Origin: Agrobacterium fabrum
GTDB taxonomy: Bacteria; Pseudomonadota; Alphaproteobacteria; Rhizobiales; Rhizobiaceae
DNA length: 7,401 nt
Direction: 5' to 3'
NCBI GenBank assembly: GCA_003241215.1
Contig: QFOL01000195.1
Span: 1-7,401, forward strand
Part shown: piece by piece, positions 5,848 through 7,401 of the stretch
Numbering within the stretch: the first letter of the stretch is position 1
Layout of the letters: every line of letters starts with the position of its first letter
Made by a program: the position numbers and the translations under genes
The notes under the pieces: generated by a model
What the model saw: only the letters and a program-made list of their open reading frames with translations
What the model was told of the DNA's origin: nothing
Databases searched by the model: none

Positions 5848-5870
5848 GCGGCGCTGGAGCCCAGCGCCGC
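5848..5870. terminator. Strong GC-rich hairpin between convergent genes
   Basis: A perfect 10-bp stem, GCGGCGCTGG (5848-5857) and CCAGCGCCGC (5861-5870), has a 3-base loop. It lies between the glycosyltransferase stop (5790) and the thioesterase stop (5878). There is no T-run on either side, so it may act as a factor-assisted bidirectional terminator or as a 3' RNA-stabilising structure. A smaller repeat, CCGGCA/TGCCGG (5793-5798 and 5809-5814), lies just after the glycosyltransferase stop. Confidence 0.6.
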
Positions 5871-5877
5871 AGCGCGC

Positions 5878-6270
5878 TTACTCCGTCGCCGGAATGGGCG
5901 TGGGTTGCCCGTTTTCGTCCATCGCCACCATGATGAAGGTGCCGGCGGTGACTTTTTCCAGCTTGTCATATCGCGACCGCTGCGCCCAGGCTTCCACCGT
6001 CAGCGTGATGGAGGTGCGGCCAACGCGGGCGATATCGGTATAGATGGACAGCGTATCGCCGATCTTCACCGGCAGCTCGAAGGCCATTTCCTTGACCGCC
6101 GCCGTGACGACGCGACAGCGGGAACGCTCCGCCGCACGGATGCCGCTTGCCAAGTCCATCTGCGACATGACCCAGCCGCCGAAAATATCTCCGGCCGGAT
6201 TGGCGTCGGCCGGCATGGCGAGCGTTCTCAGCGTCAGCTCGCCGGTCGGTTTGATGGTCTGGTCGGTCAT
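5878..6270 (-). CDS. Acyl-CoA thioesterase, YciA-like hot-dog fold
   Basis: A 130-residue hot-dog thioesterase hydrolysing acyl-CoA to free acid and CoA. LRTLAMPADANPAGDIFGGW (14-33) is the signature of the YciA/BFIT type, with Asn24 and Asp28 in the expected active-site positions and GGWVMSQMD starting the central helix. VVTAAVKEMAFELPVKIGD (54-72) and GRTSITLTVEAW (84-95) are the long beta strands, and the KVTAGTFIMVAMD strand (106-118) ends the fold. Length equals E. coli YciA (about 132). I placed the start at ATG 6270, since the family begins here; the frame stays open upstream to 6405 but that part overlaps rlmB and is not family sequence. GGAG lies 11 bases before the ATG, a long spacing. 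It lies 76 bases downstream of rlmB on the same strand, with a hairpin between them. Confidence 0.92.
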   Translation of the reverse strand: MTDQTIKPTGELTLRTLAMPADANPAGDIFGGWVMSQMDLASGIRAAERSRCRVVTAAVKEMAFELPVKIGDTLSIYTDIARVGRTSITLTVEAWAQRSRYDKLEKVTAGTFIMVAMDENGQPTPIPATE

Positions 6271-6337
6271 GTTGCGATTTGCTCCGTGCGAATGACAAAG
6301 GCGCAGCATGCGTTGCGCTTTGCGATTTCGCAAGGAA

Positions 6338-6364
6338 GGCAAAGCGTCAGGACGACGCTTTGCC
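6338..6364 (-). terminator. Hairpin at the end of rlmB, attenuator or terminator
   Basis: A perfect 11-bp stem, GGCAAAGCGTC (6338-6348) and GACGCTTTGCC (6354-6364), has a 5-base loop. Read on the minus strand it begins in the last five codons of rlmB, includes the TGA stop (6347-6349) near its loop, and is followed by TTCCTTGC, a weak U-tract. It is probably the rlmB terminator, with part of the transcripts perhaps reading on into the thioesterase gene. Confidence 0.65.
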
Positions 6365-7234
6365 CAGAAATTGCTGCGTTGCATAAAGGGCGATGGCCGC
6401 CGCATTCGAGACGTTGAGCGATTTGATCTCGCCGGGCATGTCGAGACGGGCGAGCGCCGAGACGGTTTCGCGTGTCTTCTGTCGCAGGCCCTTGCCTTCG
6501 GCGCCCAGCACCAGCGCGATCTTTTCGCCGCTGAATGTCTGTTCTATGGGGGCGGGGCCTTCCGAATCGAGGCCGACGGAGAAGAAGCCGAGCTTGTGCA
6601 GCTCGCCTAGCGCATCGGCCAGATTGGTGATCTGGATATAGGGAATGAGTTCCAGCGCGCCGGAAGCCGATTTCGCCAGCACGCCCGACTCGGTCGGGCT
6701 GTGGCGCATGGTGGTGATGACGGCGCCGGCGTTGAAGGCGACCGCGGAGCGCATGATGGCGCCGACATTGTGCGGATCGGTGACCTGGTCGAGCACGAGG
6801 ATGAGCGGGCTGTCCTTCAGCGCGCCGAGGCGCTTGACCGGCAGCGGCCGGGTTTCCAGCATCACGCCCTGATGGATGGCTTCGGGGCCGAGCACGCGGT
6901 CGATATCCTGCGGTGAAACCGTCTCGACCGGGAAGGGCTGGGAATCGGCCTCGCCGATATCGAGACGTGCAAAGGCGTTCTGGGTGACGGAGAGCTTGAC
7001 GATCTGCCGTTCGGGATTGGCGAGTGCGGCACGCACGGTATGCAGGCCGTAAAGATGCACCTGATCGGGCGCAAGTTGCGGCGGCTTCCAGTCATCCGCG
7101 CCGCGGTTGCGGCGCTTCGGTTGCTGCGGGGTCGGAATTTCACCGCGCTCGCGCTTGGCGTCGCGCACGGCACGGCGCAGGTTGGCGTAGTGCGTGTCGC
7201 GGGTGGATTTGTTGTTGGGATCGTCTTTGCTCAT
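6347..7234 (-). CDS. rlmB: 23S rRNA (guanosine-2'-O-)-methyltransferase RlmB (SpoU family)
   Basis: A 295-residue SAM-dependent enzyme that 2'-O-methylates G2251 (E. coli numbering) in the peptidyl-transferase P loop of 23S rRNA. The N-terminal substrate-binding domain begins VHLYGLHTVRAAL (59-71). The C-terminal SPOUT knot domain shows motif 1 LDQVTDPHNVGAIMRSA (148-164, with catalytic-region N156 and R162), motif 2 LVLGAEGKGLRQ (241-252, E246) and motif 3 SLNVSNAAAIALY (272-284). It is longer than E. coli RlmB (243) by a basic N-terminal tail of about 55 residues (KRERGEIPTPQQPKRRNRG), likely RNA-binding. AAGG lies four bases before ATG 7234. A weak minus-strand promoter may be TTCAAA (7302-7307) and ATAATC in plus sense (7278-7283), 18 bases apart. 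It is divergent from the promoter at 7338. Confidence 0.95.
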   Translation of the reverse strand: MSKDDPNNKSTRDTHYANLRRAVRDAKRERGEIPTPQQPKRRNRGADDWKPPQLAPDQVHLYGLHTVRAALANPERQIVKLSVTQNAFARLDIGEADSQPFPVETVSPQDIDRVLGPEAIHQGVMLETRPLPVKRLGALKDSPLILVLDQVTDPHNVGAIMRSAVAFNAGAVITTMRHSPTESGVLAKSASGALELIPYIQITNLADALGELHKLGFFSVGLDSEGPAPIEQTFSGEKIALVLGAEGKGLRQKTRETVSALARLDMPGEIKSLNVSNAAAIALYATQQFLGKASS

Positions 7235-7337
7235 GGCGCCTTATATCTCCGCCACGAGGCGCACACCAGCCCCCGCGATAATCCACAGGGCCGTAAAGAG
7301 GTTTGAATTTTTTCCCGAAAATTCGTGAAAGGGCGTG

Positions 7338-7366
7338 TTGACAGAAACGAACGAGGCCGTCATATA
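7338..7366 (+). promoter_or_regulatory. Near-consensus sigma70-type promoter reading out of the window
   Basis: TTGACA (7338-7343), a perfect -35, is followed after exactly 17 bases by CATATA (7361-7366). The next bases are GC-rich (CGCGCCACAG), the discriminator type seen in stringently controlled rRNA and tRNA promoters. No gene begins before 7401. From general memory of rhizobial chromosomes, a tRNA gene (tRNA-Tyr) is often divergent from rlmB, so a stable RNA is the likely product; this needs the sequence beyond the window. Confidence 0.7.
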
Positions 7367-7401
7367 CGCGCCACAGACGACGCAACGGCGCTTCGCCGCA
7401 G

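Noticed and set aside
6271..6405. Upstream extension of the thioesterase frame
   Set aside because: It overlaps rlmB and has no similarity to the family; the YciA-like protein begins at ATG 6270.

Overview
The window looks like chromosomal DNA of a Rhizobiales alphaproteobacterium, most likely Agrobacterium or Rhizobium. The reasons are high-GC coding sequence, a UvrB with the long N-terminal extension known from this order, an intergenic palindromic element of rhizobial type, and a mix of compact core genes with small accessory transcription units. This is inferred from protein and DNA character; no database search was run.

Layout, left to right. (1) 1-568, minus: the 5' end of uvrB (nucleotide excision repair), cut by the window edge. 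(2) 569-834: intergenic, with a nested inverted-repeat element at 694-750. (3) 835-1188, plus: a small four-helix membrane protein of the DUF486 (DMT-like) family. (4) 1271-2909: a divergent module made of an HxlR-family regulator (minus), an NAD(P)H-binding reductase-like gene and an exported SnoaL-like protein (both plus). The regulator and the two-gene operon share a short intergenic region with two perfect inverted repeats, one of which overlaps a TATAAT box. A strong intrinsic terminator closes the operon. (5) 2974-4790, minus: a two-gene operon of a DUF2946-like cysteine-containing small membrane protein and a PepSY-TM protein, a pairing typical of metal or siderophore functions. (6) 4791-5130: a divergent intergenic region whose core (4921-5080) has only about 17.5% G+C by hand count. 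(7) 5131-5790, plus: a GT-A-fold glycosyltransferase with a DxD motif, GT34-like. (8) 5878-7234, minus: rlmB (23S rRNA Gm2251 methyltransferase) followed by a YciA-type acyl-CoA thioesterase, with a hairpin between them that begins in the last codons of rlmB. (9) 7338-7366, plus: a near-consensus sigma70-type promoter reading out of the window, with a GC-rich discriminator as in stable-RNA promoters.

uvrB and rlmB are housekeeping genes. The genes between them are small accessory units: a possible electrophile or redox stress module (HxlR/reductase/SnoaL), a possible metal-linked membrane pair (DUF2946/PepSY) and a glycosyltransferase beside very AT-rich DNA that may have been acquired. I see no phage, transposase, CRISPR array or defence system. 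The least explained parts are the AT-rich divergent region with its glycosyltransferase, and the HxlR control region.
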